From positions 992,001-1,056,000 of the forward strand of contig NC_011666.1 in the NCBI RefSeq assembly GCF_000021745.1: a DNA stretch of 64,000 bases, in the 5' to 3' direction. Positions 10,634-19,757 of the stretch are shown here, one piece after another. Positions within the stretch are counted from its first letter, which is position 1. Each line of letters begins with the position of its first letter. The position numbers were made by a program, and so were the translations under genes. This stretch comes from Methylocella silvestris BL2 (GTDB taxonomy: Bacteria; Pseudomonadota; Alphaproteobacteria; Rhizobiales; Beijerinckiaceae). The notes below the pieces were generated by a model. The model had not been told where the DNA came from. It did not search any database and saw only the letters and a list, made by a program, of their open reading frames with translations.

Positions 10634-11526
10634 GACGCTCCGCTATGGCGCGGGCCTCCGGCGAAAGCGGCTTTGTCATCGTTGCGGTCTTGTGGATCCT
10701 CGCCGCGCTGGCGACCCTCGCCTCCGTTTACTCGTTCTATGCCAGCGCCAGCGCGGTCGCCGCCCGCGTTTCCTCCGACCGGCTGCAGGCCGAGGCGCTG
10801 GTCTCCTCCGCTCTGGAACTAACGGCGCTGCGGCTGCTCGGGCGCAGCGACGACGACCCGCGCAGCCTGGGCGAATTCAAGTTTCGGATGGGCGGCGCCG
10901 AAATTCTCGTGAGCTTCCGCAGCGAGGGCGGGCGAATCGACCTCAACGCCGCCCCGAAAGAGCTGCTTGCCGGGCTGTTCAAGACCCTCGGAGCCAAGCC
11001 TGACGACGCCGATTCGTTTGCCGACCGCATCATCGGCTGGCGCAAGAAAGGCGAGGCGGGCAAACAGAACAAGGAGGCCGATCTCTATAAGGACGCAGGC
11101 CTCAGTTACGCGCCGCGACAGACGCCGTTCCAGAATATCGCCGAGCTGCGCTTCGTCCTGGGCCTTCCGCCGGACCTCGTCGAAAGCTGCATGGCTTTCG
11201 TGACCGTGTTCAACGGCTTGCCGCAGATCGACGTCTTCGCGGCAGCGCCCGAAATTGTGCAAAGCCTGCCGCATCTCGACGCCGACGTGGCCGCGACGAT
11301 TGTTGAAAGGCGCGGCTCGCTTGACGCCAAGGCGATCCTGTCGCTGCTCGGGCAGGCCAAGGACAGCGTGTCGCTCGAACCGCGCAAGGCGAGCCGCGTC
11401 AATGTCGGACTGCGTTTTTCATCAGGGCGCCGCGTCAATTCCGAAGCCGTCATCTTGTTGGCCGACAAAGACGCGCAGCCCTACCGCATTGTCGCCTGGC
11501 GTGACGATTTCGATGGAAGTTTCTAA
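10630..11526 (+). CDS. gspK: Minor pseudopilin GspK
   Basis: 298 residues. The leader ends GESG|FVIVAVLWILAALATLASV and lacks Glu at mature position 5, as expected for the tip pseudopilin GspK. The large globular part carries the family region IDLNAAPKELLAGLF and a helix-hairpin-helix-like C-terminal half. ATG at 10630 overlaps the gspJ stop. A second ATG 15 bases later (10645) could also serve. It caps the pseudopilus. Confidence 0.9.
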   Translation: MRRSAMARASGESGFVIVAVLWILAALATLASVYSFYASASAVAARVSSDRLQAEALVSSALELTALRLLGRSDDDPRSLGEFKFRMGGAEILVSFRSEGGRIDLNAAPKELLAGLFKTLGAKPDDADSFADRIIGWRKKGEAGKQNKEADLYKDAGLSYAPRQTPFQNIAELRFVLGLPPDLVESCMAFVTVFNGLPQIDVFAAAPEIVQSLPHLDADVAATIVERRGSLDAKAILSLLGQAKDSVSLEPRKASRVNVGLRFSSGRRVNSEAVILLADKDAQPYRIVAWRDDFDGSF

Positions 11527-11577
11527 ACACATGATATCGATCCAACCCAAATCACCGTGATCTAGCCGGAAAATGGC

Positions 11578-12711
11578 ATGAGTTTCATCGACACGCTGTC
11601 CGCCAGGGCCTCGCATTGGCTGGACGAAGTGGCCGCCGCCGCGCTGGCCTGGCGCGAGACCTTGCGGCCGCCGCGTTTTGCCCGCCTTGCCGAGGGCGAC
11701 GACGGCGCCTTCACGATCGAGGATTCCTCCCCGCCCGGCGCGAAGGGAGGCGCGGCTGCGCGCAAGGCCGAAGCCAAAGCCCGCGCGGGCGCAGGACTGA
11801 TCCGGATCAAGGACGGCGCCGTCATCGCCGCTGACGGCGCGGCGCTGGGACAAATCTTGTCGGGCGCGCGCGTCGAGATCGTGCTGCGGTCCGACCGCTT
11901 CCTGTTCCGGCCGCTTTACCTGCCCCGCCGCGCCTCCGACTTTCTCGAGGGCATCATCCGGGCTCAGATCGATCGACTCACTCCATGGGGACCCGCCGAG
12001 GCGGCGTTTGGCTGCCTGCCGTCGACGGACACCGCGGGCGACCGCATGCTCGTCACCGTCGCCGCGACGTCGCGGCGGCTACTGACGCCCTTTGTCGAGG
12101 CGATCGCCGGCTTCGGCGTCGAGACCGTCATCATTTCGACCCGGGCGCCCGACGCCGGAAATCCGCCGGGCGAAACCCAGCCCGTCAAAATATTCGAGCA
12201 AAAAGTCGGCGCGGCGCTCGACGCCAGACGGCTGCGGCGCTGGCTCGCGGGTCTCCTCATCGGCCTTGGCCTCCTTTGCGCCGCCGCTCTCGCGGTTTCA
12301 GGCTTCGCGACGAGCGAACTCCAGTCGCGGCTGGAGGATATCAATCGCAACATCGCCCAGCGCCGCGCGGCGCTGGGCTCAGGCGACGACCCGAACAATG
12401 CGGCCGCCCTTGCGTTGCGGCAAAGGAAGAGCGACGCGCCTTCGATGATCGTCGTTTACGACGAATTGTCGCGCATTCTTCCCGATGATTCCTATCTGAC
12501 CGAATTGCGCGTCGAAAGCGACAAGGTCCAGATCGTCGGCGTCGCGCGCGACGCCACCGGGCTCATCCGTCTGATCGAGCAATCGCCGCAATTCACGCAT
12601 GCCGTGTTTTTCGCGCCGACAACGCGGCTGCCGTCGGACGCCGGGCAGCATTTCTTCATCGAGGCGCATATCTCGCCGGGCGTCCATAGGCCGGAGGCGC
12701 AGAGCCAATGA
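11578..12711 (+). CDS. gspL: Type II secretion assembly platform protein GspL
   Basis: 377 residues. A cytoplasmic actin-like/PilM-type region (about 1-210) is followed by one transmembrane helix (about 221-245, LLIGLGLLCAAALAVSGFA) and a periplasmic PilN-like ferredoxin fold that includes LRVESDKVQIVGVARDATGLIRLIE. It recruits GspE to the membrane and pairs with GspM. Starts 51 bases after gspK; its stop overlaps the gspM ATG. Confidence 0.85.
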   Translation: MSFIDTLSARASHWLDEVAAAALAWRETLRPPRFARLAEGDDGAFTIEDSSPPGAKGGAAARKAEAKARAGAGLIRIKDGAVIAADGAALGQILSGARVEIVLRSDRFLFRPLYLPRRASDFLEGIIRAQIDRLTPWGPAEAAFGCLPSTDTAGDRMLVTVAATSRRLLTPFVEAIAGFGVETVIISTRAPDAGNPPGETQPVKIFEQKVGAALDARRLRRWLAGLLIGLGLLCAAALAVSGFATSELQSRLEDINRNIAQRRAALGSGDDPNNAAALALRQRKSDAPSMIVVYDELSRILPDDSYLTELRVESDKVQIVGVARDATGLIRLIEQSPQFTHAVFFAPTTRLPSDAGQHFFIEAHISPGVHRPEAQSQ

Positions 12712-13256
12712 ACTTCGCCGACTTAGGCAAACGCCTTAACCAATCGGGCGCCCTAGCCGCTTTAGTCTATGTCGCAGTTGTGATAGGCTTGATTGTGACG
12801 ATATGGTTGACCTTGGCCGGCCTGGGCGACGCCTACGCCGACTATCTCTCCGCTGGCTCGAGACTTGCCGCGATCGAGGGACGCGTCGGCGCGGGGAAGC
12901 AATCTGGCGACGAAGTCGAGGGCTCGCCTTTTCTCGAAGGTCCGACCATCACTGTCGCCGGCGCGGAGCTGCAGCGCCGAGTCGTCGCCGCGGTCGCGGC
13001 GGTCGGGGGGAGCGTATTGTCCTCGCAGATCGATCTTCAGGGATCGCAGGCGAGCGAAGGGTTTGTGGTCCTGTCGACCAGTTGCGAAGTCGCACAGGCG
13101 GCGTTGCAGCCGTTGCTTTACGATATTGAGGAACGGGCGCCCTTCCTGTTCGTTGAGCAACTGATTATCCAGTCGTCCCATGGGAGCGACGCAGCGGAAG
13201 GAAAAAAGATGCGGGTGCAAATCGACGTCGCGGGTCAATGGCGGGTCCCGAAATGA
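12708..13256 (+). CDS. gspM: Type II secretion platform protein GspM
   Basis: 182 residues: a short cytoplasmic N-terminus, one transmembrane helix (about 14-38) and a periplasmic ferredoxin-like domain of the GspM_b type (GPTITVAGAELQRRVVAAVAAVGG...). It partners GspL in the inner membrane. ATGA overlap with gspL, and its stop overlaps the next ATG at 13253. The assignment rests on topology and gene position as much as on sequence. Confidence 0.8.
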   Translation: MNFADLGKRLNQSGALAALVYVAVVIGLIVTIWLTLAGLGDAYADYLSAGSRLAAIEGRVGAGKQSGDEVEGSPFLEGPTITVAGAELQRRVVAAVAAVGGSVLSSQIDLQGSQASEGFVVLSTSCEVAQAALQPLLYDIEERAPFLFVEQLIIQSSHGSDAAEGKKMRVQIDVAGQWRVPK

Positions 13257-13987
13257 TCTCGTGCCGCGTGACGTTGACCGCCCTCATGCTTGCAGCCGCC
13301 TTGCCTGCCCTCGCCTTGGCCGAGCCCTCGCGCGCGGATAAGCGGGCACTCTCTCCCCGCAATGATTTGACGTCGAAGGACGCGGGCGCTCCCCTGGCGG
13401 CTCCCGCCACGATCTCGACCGCCGAAGCGCCAGACCAGGAGGCCGATCAATCCGCGCCGCCTGAGGAGGCCCCGGCCGCGCCGATCCCGCACCCGCATGC
13501 CGCGAAATTCAATCCGTTGTCCTCGATTACATTCGAGTCGCTGCGAGCCACGCGCGAACGGCCGCTGTTTTCCGTCTCACGCCGCCCGCCGCCCCCGCCC
13601 GTCGTCGCCGCTGCGCCGCCCCCGCCGCCTCCGCCTCCGCCGCCGGCCCCCGCGGAGCCCGAGCCGCCGCAGATGACGCTGGTCGGCGTCGTCCGTGGCG
13701 AAGAGTTCAGCGTCGGCCTGTTTGCCGATCAATCCGGAAAATCCATGCGGTTGCGCATCGGCGAGGCGGACGACGACGGCTGGACCGTCCGGTCGGTCAG
13801 CCCGCGCTCGGCGACGCTCGAAAAGGAAACGCGTGAGGTCACGCTGGAATTGCCGGCGCGCAACGCGGAGCTCGCTTCCGAACCGCCGCCCGCCTTGGCG
13901 GCGCTGAATTCGGCCGGCGAGGAGCACGTCAATCCGAGACTGCGCGGCAGGCTTGGGCGCTCGGAAGAGTCGCCTTCGGGCGAATAA
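13253..13987 (+). CDS. GspN/GspC-like type II secretion protein
   Basis: 244 residues. A hydrophobic N-terminal segment (about 3-24) serves as signal or anchor, followed by a Pro/Ala-rich linker. A conserved RPLFSVSRRP box precedes a near-continuous proline run (about residues 121-137). The C-terminal region, with MTLVGVVRGEE and DGWTVRSVSPRSATLE, resembles the HR domain of GspC/PilP-type proteins. No PDZ domain follows. The locus has no separate gspC, so this protein may be the inner-membrane partner of the GspD secretin. Alphaproteobacterial loci often label such genes gspN. Coupled to gspM by ATGA. Confidence 0.65.
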   Translation: MISCRVTLTALMLAAALPALALAEPSRADKRALSPRNDLTSKDAGAPLAAPATISTAEAPDQEADQSAPPEEAPAAPIPHPHAAKFNPLSSITFESLRATRERPLFSVSRRPPPPPVVAAAPPPPPPPPPPAPAEPEPPQMTLVGVVRGEEFSVGLFADQSGKSMRLRIGEADDDGWTVRSVSPRSATLEKETREVTLELPARNAELASEPPPALAALNSAGEEHVNPRLRGRLGRSEESPSGE

Positions 13988-13991
13988 GATC

Positions 13992-14040
13992 TTTAGCGAC
14001 GGCCGCCCCGACGGGGACCGGTCGCTAAATGACCGGTCCC
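13992..14040. terminator. Two overlapping inverted repeats between convergent genes
   Basis: TTTAGCGAC (13992-14000) pairs with GTCGCTAAA (14021-14029). Separately, GGGACCGGTC (14014-14023) pairs perfectly with GACCGGTCCC (14031-14040). The two stems share bases, so only one can form at a time. The site lies between the convergent T2SS and tol operons and probably ends transcription from both sides, though neither strand has a long U tract. Confidence 0.55.
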
Positions 14041-14045
14041 ATCCG

Positions 14046-15387
14046 CTAATTGAGCAAGGGGCTCCAGGTCGGGTCCGACGCATAGCTTGGCGTCGGCACT
14101 AGAAACTCTCCCCGTCCGAACACATCGACCATATAGATCTTCGAGCCGCCGGAGCCGCCGGGATCGCGGAAGAACATCAGATATAACCCGTTCGGCGCCC
14201 AGGTCGGTCCCTCATTGTGGAAGCCTTCCGTCAGGATGCGCTCGCCTGTTCCGTCCGGGCGCATGACGCCGATCGCGAACGTGTCGCCCTTCTGTCGCGT
14301 AAAGGCGATGAGATCGCCCTTCGGCGACCAGACCGGCGTCGAATAGCGGCCTTCGCCAAAGGACAGCCGCTTCGGCGCGCCGCCGCTCGCCGACATCGTA
14401 TAAAGCTGCGGACTGCCGCCACGATCGGATTCGAACACGATCTGCGAACCGTCCGGCGAATAGGACGGCGAGGTGTCGATCGCGCCCGAGTCGGTCAGCC
14501 GCGTCGTCGTACGCGACTTGATATCCATGGCGTAGAGATTGGTCGCCGCGCCCTGCGACAGCGACATGACAATCTTCTGTCCATCGGGCGAAAAGCGCGG
14601 GGCGAAGGTCATGCCGGGAAAATTGCCGACCACTTCGCGCTGACCGGTCTCGATATTCAACAGCAGCACCTTCGGATCGGCGGCGCCGAAGGACATATAG
14701 GTTACGTCCTGCGAAGACGGCGAAAAGCGCGGCGTCACGACGAGATCGTCGCCGCGCGACAGATAGCGCACATTGGCGCCGTCCTGATCCATGATCGCGA
14801 GGCGCTTGCGGCGGCGCTCCGGCGGCCCCGTCTCGTCGACGAAGACGACACGCGTATCGAAGGCGCCGCCCTCTCCGGTGATCCGCGAAAAAAATGGCGT
14901 CGGAGATGATATGGGCGACGCGCCGGGAATTGTTCGGATCGGTCACATATTGCTGGCCTGCGACCTGCTGGCCGGTCGAGACGTCGAACAGGCGGAACTC
15001 TGTCTGCAGCCTTCCGTCGGCGTTGCGGCCGCTGCGGCCGGTCACCACGAATTGGGCGTTCAGCGCGCGAAACGGCGCCATGTCGGGCGTTTGATCGGGA
15101 CTTGCCGCCGGACCCGCAAAGCTTTTCGGATCGATCGGCGCGAGAAACACCGAGCGCTTGAAATTATTGGTGATGATGTTCGTGACCTGCCCGGCCGCCG
15201 TCGGATCGCCGGCGAAGGGCGTCACCGCGATCGAGACCGGATTGAACTCGCCGCGGCGGACGTCGAGATAGCGGTCCTCGGCGTGGGCGCTCCAGAGCGC
15301 CAGCGGGTTGACGGCGAAAATCGCGCACAGGGCGAAAGGAGCGATAAGGAGGGCGAAAAAACGGCGGTTCAACCTTGCAATGTTCAA
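14046..15387 (-). CDS. tolB: Tol-Pal periplasmic beta-propeller TolB, interrupted by a frameshift
   Basis: The N-terminal half starts at 15387 (signal peptide ending WSAHAED; TolB D1 domain; ...[12 protein letters not shown]). The C-terminal half (WD40-like propeller repeats such as [14 protein letters not shown] and [14 protein letters not shown], ending at 14046) lies in another frame. The break is at a run of seven A (plus strand 14888-14894). With six A the frame reads [22 protein letters not shown], the normal family sequence, through both halves (about 446 residues). The extra base is either a sequencing/assembly error, a real mutation, or is bypassed by slippage. TolB bridges Pal and TolA in outer-membrane constriction. 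Its ATG overlaps the tolA stop. Confidence 0.85.
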
Positions 15388-16568
15388 AGCATGTCTTCCG
15401 GATCAAAGCGGACGATCCGGCCTTTCCATTGGTCATAGAAGGGCTGGTACTGCGCGGGAATGCGCAGCGGATTGCAACGGCGCACCGCCCGCAGGGCGCT
15501 GTCTGCGAGCGAGCGCAGATTGGGGTCGGCCGGCGGGTTCAGCAATTCAGGCGTGCCGACAAGCCCGCCGTCCTGCGCATATTGCACATGAATCTGCGGC
15601 ACATATTTCTGTTGCCCGGCCAATCCAACGAAATTCCAGCAATGACGGTACTGGTCCTGCAGAATTCCGTCGAGCTGGGCCCAGAGCGTTGGCGACATTT
15701 TGGCGGCGCTCGCCGTCGGAGAGCCGAGCGAGGCGACCTGCTGTAGCTCGCGGCCCGTCGCCGCTTTCTGCTGCGGCGCGTCCTTGTTGAGCAAGCGGCT
15801 GATCGCCGAGAGGTCGAACTTTGGCGTCGGTTCGGCGCTCTCTTCGCCCGATTTTGGCTTCGCCGGCGTCTCCTGCGGCTTGTCCTTTGGCTTTTGCTCC
15901 TCAAGCAATTTGGCGAGCTCGTCCGGCTTGAATTTTGGCTCGGGCTTTTTCGGCGGATCAACCGGCCGCGGCTTGGGCTCAGCAATAATTTTCTTTGGCT
16001 CGGGCTTGGCTTCAGCGACCTTCTTCGGCTCGGGCTTGGGTTTGGCGACGGGCTTTGGCTCTTCGGCGTCCGGCGCAACGGCGTCAGGCGGCGTCGCGGC
16101 CGTCTGTTTCGCGGGCTCGGGTTTCGCCGCCTCGGCTTTGGCTGGCTCGGTCTTGGCTGGCTCGGCCTTCTGCGGCTCCGGCTGCGCTTTGGCGGGTTCG
16201 ACCACAGGACGTTCCGGCGGCGTCGGCGCGGCTTTCGCCTCATCGCTGCGGCCAGGATCGTCCACAGGCTGGGCGCGCGGCGGCGGGGTGGGAACGTCGG
16301 TCTTGGCGGGATCGCGCGTCAGCACCGGCTTCGCCTCGGTGATTTCAGCGAGCTTTTGCGCTTTCTGCTGCGGCTTCTCGCTAAGTTTGGCGGTCTTTTC
16401 GCCTTTCATGATCTGGTTGAATTGCGAGTCGGTCAGCATCTCGACCGGAATCGTCTCCTGGGCATCGTCGAATTTCGAAGAATGGGCGAACGAAAAGACC
16501 AAGGCGGCGAGCAGCAGGGCGTGCCCGCCGCCGGATAGAGCGGCTCCCGGATGATCGCGCAGCGACAT
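15384..16568 (-). CDS. tolA: Tol-Pal linker protein TolA
   Basis: 394 residues. One N-terminal membrane helix (about 15-28) is followed by a very long Pro/Lys/Glu/Ala-rich region (about 60-255) with repeated EPAK/KPEPKK units. The C-terminal domain (about 290-394, with LWAQLDGILQDQYRHCWNFVG) is TonB/TolA-like. It transmits proton-motive energy from TolQR to TolB/Pal. It starts 5 bases after tolR, and its stop overlaps the tolB start. Repeat-rich but continuous. Confidence 0.88.
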   Translation of the reverse strand: MSLRDHPGAALSGGGHALLLAALVFSFAHSSKFDDAQETIPVEMLTDSQFNQIMKGEKTAKLSEKPQQKAQKLAEITEAKPVLTRDPAKTDVPTPPPRAQPVDDPGRSDEAKAAPTPPERPVVEPAKAQPEPQKAEPAKTEPAKAEAAKPEPAKQTAATPPDAVAPDAEEPKPVAKPKPEPKKVAEAKPEPKKIIAEPKPRPVDPPKKPEPKFKPDELAKLLEEQKPKDKPQETPAKPKSGEESAEPTPKFDLSAISRLLNKDAPQQKAATGRELQQVASLGSPTASAAKMSPTLWAQLDGILQDQYRHCWNFVGLAGQQKYVPQIHVQYAQDGGLVGTPELLNPPADPNLRSLADSALRAVRRCNPLRIPAQYQPFYDQWKGRIVRFDPEDML

Positions 16569-16573
16569 TGGCG

Positions 16574-17020
16574 TCAGGTCTTGCTCGGATCGGTGACGAG
16601 GGCGACCTTCTTGAATCCGGCGGTCGTGATGATCGACATCACCTCGGCGATCTTGCCGTAATTCACCTGATTGGCGCCGCGGACATAAATGCGCTCGTCG
16701 AAACCGGATTTGGCGAGCTCTTTCAGCTTGTCGGCAAGCTTGGCCATATCAACCGGCTCATCCATGACGAAGACCGCGCCCTTGTCGTCGACCGCGACAG
16801 ACAGGGGCTTCTGTTCGACATTGAGCGCCGCCGATTTGGTTTGCGGCAGATCGATCGCGACCCCGGTCGCGAGCAAGGGCGCCGCCACCATGAAGATGAT
16901 CAGAAGCACCAGCATGACGTCGATGAACGGCGTCATGTTGATGTCGGCCATCGGCCGGTAGCGCGGCGAGCCGCGGCGCCCGCGCCCGCCCTTGCGTCCA
17001 GCAATTGTCGACATCGCCAT
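16574..17020 (-). CDS. tolR: Tol-Pal inner-membrane protein TolR (ExbD family)
   Basis: 148 residues. After a basic N-terminus comes MADINMTPFIDVMLVLLIIFMV, the ExbD/TolR helix with the proton-handling aspartate in FIDVML, then a periplasmic domain (ERIYVRGANQVNYGKIAEVM). The ATG at 17020 is chosen because a GGGAG lies about 8 bases upstream; a TTG two codons earlier lacks this spacing. Works with TolQ as the proton-driven motor. About 130 bases separate it from tolQ. Confidence 0.92.
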   Translation of the reverse strand: MAMSTIAGRKGGRGRRGSPRYRPMADINMTPFIDVMLVLLIIFMVAAPLLATGVAIDLPQTKSAALNVEQKPLSVAVDDKGAVFVMDEPVDMAKLADKLKELAKSGFDERIYVRGANQVNYGKIAEVMSIITTAGFKKVALVTDPSKT

Positions 17021-17150
17021 GATCAAATCTCCCGCCTGTGGCGTGCGGATCCGTCCTTCGGAAAGGACCCTGGTCCGCCTTCAGCGCTGTTTGCGACGCT
17101 CAAGCAGCGCCGCTGGAATGCATCCTTTGCCGCCGATCAATCGGCTGACT

Positions 17151-17897
17151 TCACGCCGCCTGGTCGTGGGCGGCGCGCTGATCGATCTGGCGCGACAGGA
17201 TCGATGAGAACTCGTCGGCGAAGCCCTCGAGCTGGGCCTGCTTCTTGGCGACGTCGCCTTGCAGCTTGTTATAGGCGATCAGCGCCGGAATGGCGGCGAA
17301 AAGACCGATCGCGGTCGCAAACAGCGCCTCGGCGATGCCCGGCGCGACGACGGCGAGCGAGGTGTTGCGCGACGCCGCAATCGAACGAAACGACGACATG
17401 ATGCCCCAGACCGTGCCGAAAAGGCCGATGAAGGGGCTGGCGGAGGCGACCGTCGCCAGCACCAAAAGGTTGGATTCGAGCTTTTCGACCTCGCGCGCGA
17501 TCGAGACGTCGAGCACCTTCTCGATTCGAGCCTGCAAGCCCATGAAGGTGGAGGTCGCGGCCCCCTGCACCGAGCGTCGCCATTCGCGCATGGCGGCGAC
17601 GAACAGGCTCGCCATGCCGGAGGTCGGGCGCGCCGAGAGCGTCGTATAAAGCTCGTCGAGCGAGGCGCCGGACCAGAACACTTCCTCGAACTGATCGATC
17701 GCCCGCTGTGTCCTGCGCAGCAGGATCACCTTGTTGATGATGATCGCCCAGCACCAGACGGAGGCCGCCAGTAGGCCGAGCATGACAAGCTTGACGACGA
17801 TATGCGCCGACCAGAACATCGACAGAAGGGAAACCTCGCTCCCCTGGGCGAAACCCGTCGCGGCCACGCCGGTCGCCGCAATATCGGCTGGATTCAT
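17151..17897 (-). CDS. tolQ: Tol-Pal inner-membrane motor protein TolQ
   Basis: 248 residues of the MotA/TolQ/ExbB family with three transmembrane segments (about 34-56, 145-167 and 185-207). Family motifs include ATVASASPFIGLFGTVWGIM and GIAEALFATAIGLFAAIPALIAYN. It forms the pentameric stator around TolR. Upstream, a 200-base gap separates it from ybgC, so it may have its own promoter. Confidence 0.93.
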   Translation of the reverse strand: MNPADIAATGVAATGFAQGSEVSLLSMFWSAHIVVKLVMLGLLAASVWCWAIIINKVILLRRTQRAIDQFEEVFWSGASLDELYTTLSARPTSGMASLFVAAMREWRRSVQGAATSTFMGLQARIEKVLDVSIAREVEKLESNLLVLATVASASPFIGLFGTVWGIMSSFRSIAASRNTSLAVVAPGIAEALFATAIGLFAAIPALIAYNKLQGDVAKKQAQLEGFADEFSSILSRQIDQRAAHDQAA

Positions 17898-18098
17898 TTC
17901 AAATCATCCTCAAATCGGCTGGCGGCGGCAAGGCTCAACGGGTCGCCGCGCCGCTCCGCCTCGAGACCCAGACAATTCTCTTGACGCCGAAATCGGTCAT
18001 TTCTGCGGCTTGCGCGTCCGGGTGCGGCAAGTCCGCGCCTTGCGCGACGCTTTCCGGCGGCCGCGGCCGATTTAGACTTTGTTCAGGTTAAGATCCGG

Positions 18099-18533
18099 TT
18101 AGCCCGCTTCAGAATTGTCGATGAGCCTTGCCCGCATCTGTTCGGGGATCCGGATCGCCTTGCCTGCGCCGACCACAGCGATCTTCACCTTCGCCTCGAC
18201 GAGGACCTCGTCGCCGCGAAGAATCCTCTGAGCCATGCCGATGGAAGCGCCGCCGACCGCTTCGATCCGCGTCTCGACGATCAGGAGATCGTCCATCAGC
18301 GCGGGCTTTTTAAAATCGAGCGTCATCGCGCGCACGGCGAAAAAGAAGCGTTCGCCCTGCTCGAAGATGGCCCGATGCTCAAGCCCAATTGCGCGCAAAA
18401 ATTCGGTGCGGCCCCGTTCGAGGAAGCGCAAATAAGAGGCGTGATAGACGACGCCGGAAAAATCCGTGTCTTCATAATAGACGCGCAGCTCGAATGTGCG
18501 GGCGTGCGGATGCGGCTGGAGTTTTCGTTGCAT
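18099..18533 (-). CDS. ybgC: Acyl-CoA thioesterase YbgC, Tol-Pal associated
   Basis: 144 residues, hotdog fold of the 4-hydroxybenzoyl-CoA thioesterase family. The family signature is present: FELRVYYEDTDFSGVVYHA with the catalytic Asp of YYEDTD, then YLRFLERGRTEFLR. In many proteobacteria ybgC opens the tol-pal operon, as here, and binds acyl carrier protein or phospholipid enzymes at the membrane. ATG at 18533. Divergent from gpsA. Confidence 0.9.
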   Translation of the reverse strand: MQRKLQPHPHARTFELRVYYEDTDFSGVVYHASYLRFLERGRTEFLRAIGLEHRAIFEQGERFFFAVRAMTLDFKKPALMDDLLIVETRIEAVGGASIGMAQRILRGDEVLVEAKVKIAVVGAGKAIRIPEQMRARLIDNSEAG

Positions 18534-18690
18534 GAATCCGTCAAGGGCTGGCCGATCGCGCGGCGGCGATCACGAAAAAGCTTAGCTTCATTGCAATCGC
18601 TTGCTCAAGCTTCCGCCAGCTTGCCAACGAATCGAAATCGAAAGCATTTAAGGCAGGGGAGCGAGCCTCGATCAAAAAAGGACGACGAGG

Positions 18691-19707
18691 ATGGCGAGGG
18701 AGGAAGGCCGCAAAATCGCGGTTCTGGGGGCTGGCGCTTGGGGAACGGCGCTGGCCAATCTCGCCGCGCGGGGCGGCCGGGCGAAAGCGGACAGCGAGAT
18801 TGTCCTTTATGCGCGCGACCCCGATCATGTCGCGGAAATGGCGGCGACCGGCGTCAATGCGCGGCGGCTTCCCGGCGTGCCGCTGCTCTCCAATGTGACG
18901 CCGGTCGCCGACCTTGCCGCCGCCGCCGACGCCGAAATCATTCTCGCCGTTGTCCCGGCGCAGGCGCTGCGCCAGTTGCTTCAGCAACTCGCCCCATTGC
19001 TCGAAGGAACGCCTCCGATCGTCGTCTGCGCCAAGGGGATCGAACATGGCACGGGCCGGTTCGTGACCGACATCGTGCGCGAGGTGCTGCCGGAACATAT
19101 CGCCGCGATCCTGTCCGGCCCGAGCTTCGCGCAGGACGTCGCGCGCGGCCTGCCGACCGCCGTGACGCTGGCCGCCCGCGATCCGAATGTGGCGTCCGCC
19201 CTCGCCGCCATCGTCGCCGGGCCGGGCTTTCGCGTCTATTCGTCGAGCGACGTCCGCGGCGTCGAGATCGGCGGCGCGGCGAAGAATGTGCTCGCCATCG
19301 CGAGCGGCGTCGCCGCCGGCCGCGAGCTTGGCGCCAGCGCCGGGGCGGCGCTCATCGCCCGGGGCTTCGCCGAGCTCAGCCGATTCGGCCGCGCCTTCGA
19401 GGCCGAGGCCGCGACGCTGATGGGACTTTCGGGTCTCGGCGATCTTGTCCTCACCTGCACCTCGCCGCTGTCGCGCAATTTTTCCCTTGGCCTCGCGCTC
19501 GGGCGCGGCGAGACGATCGCGCAGGCGACGGAACGGGTCGGGCTGGCGGAGGGCGTCTTTACCTGCGGCGTGCTGGTCGATCTCGCCAGCGCCGCGGGCG
19601 TCGACATGCCGATCGCCAACGCCGTCGACGCCGTGCTGGCGGAGCGGATCACCATCGACGAGGCCATCGCGGAACTTCTGGCGCGGCCCTCGAAACCTGA
19701 AGGCTAA
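18691..19707 (+). CDS. gpsA: Glycerol-3-phosphate dehydrogenase (NAD(P)+)
   Basis: 338 residues. It reduces dihydroxyacetone phosphate to sn-glycerol 3-phosphate for phospholipid synthesis. A Rossmann motif GAGAWG (13-18) opens the NAD(P) domain. KGIEHGTG (K115) and GGAAKN (K198) supply the substrate-binding and catalytic lysines, and LSGPSFA follows the family pattern. Length is normal. 50 bases after its stop an EVE-domain gene follows on the same strand. Confidence 0.95.
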   Translation: MAREEGRKIAVLGAGAWGTALANLAARGGRAKADSEIVLYARDPDHVAEMAATGVNARRLPGVPLLSNVTPVADLAAAADAEIILAVVPAQALRQLLQQLAPLLEGTPPIVVCAKGIEHGTGRFVTDIVREVLPEHIAAILSGPSFAQDVARGLPTAVTLAARDPNVASALAAIVAGPGFRVYSSSDVRGVEIGGAAKNVLAIASGVAAGRELGASAGAALIARGFAELSRFGRAFEAEAATLMGLSGLGDLVLTCTSPLSRNFSLGLALGRGETIAQATERVGLAEGVFTCGVLVDLASAAGVDMPIANAVDAVLAERITIDEAIAELLARPSKPEG

Positions 19708-19757
19708 GACGGCATAATGGCCCCGCGCGCCCCCGAATCGGCGCGCAGGAGAAAAAG

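Noticed and set aside
15700-16554. Long open frames antisense to tolA, one with a repetitive Gly/Ser/Ala-rich product
   Set aside because: The repeats are the reverse of the Lys/Pro/Ala-rich units of TolA and have no independent start.
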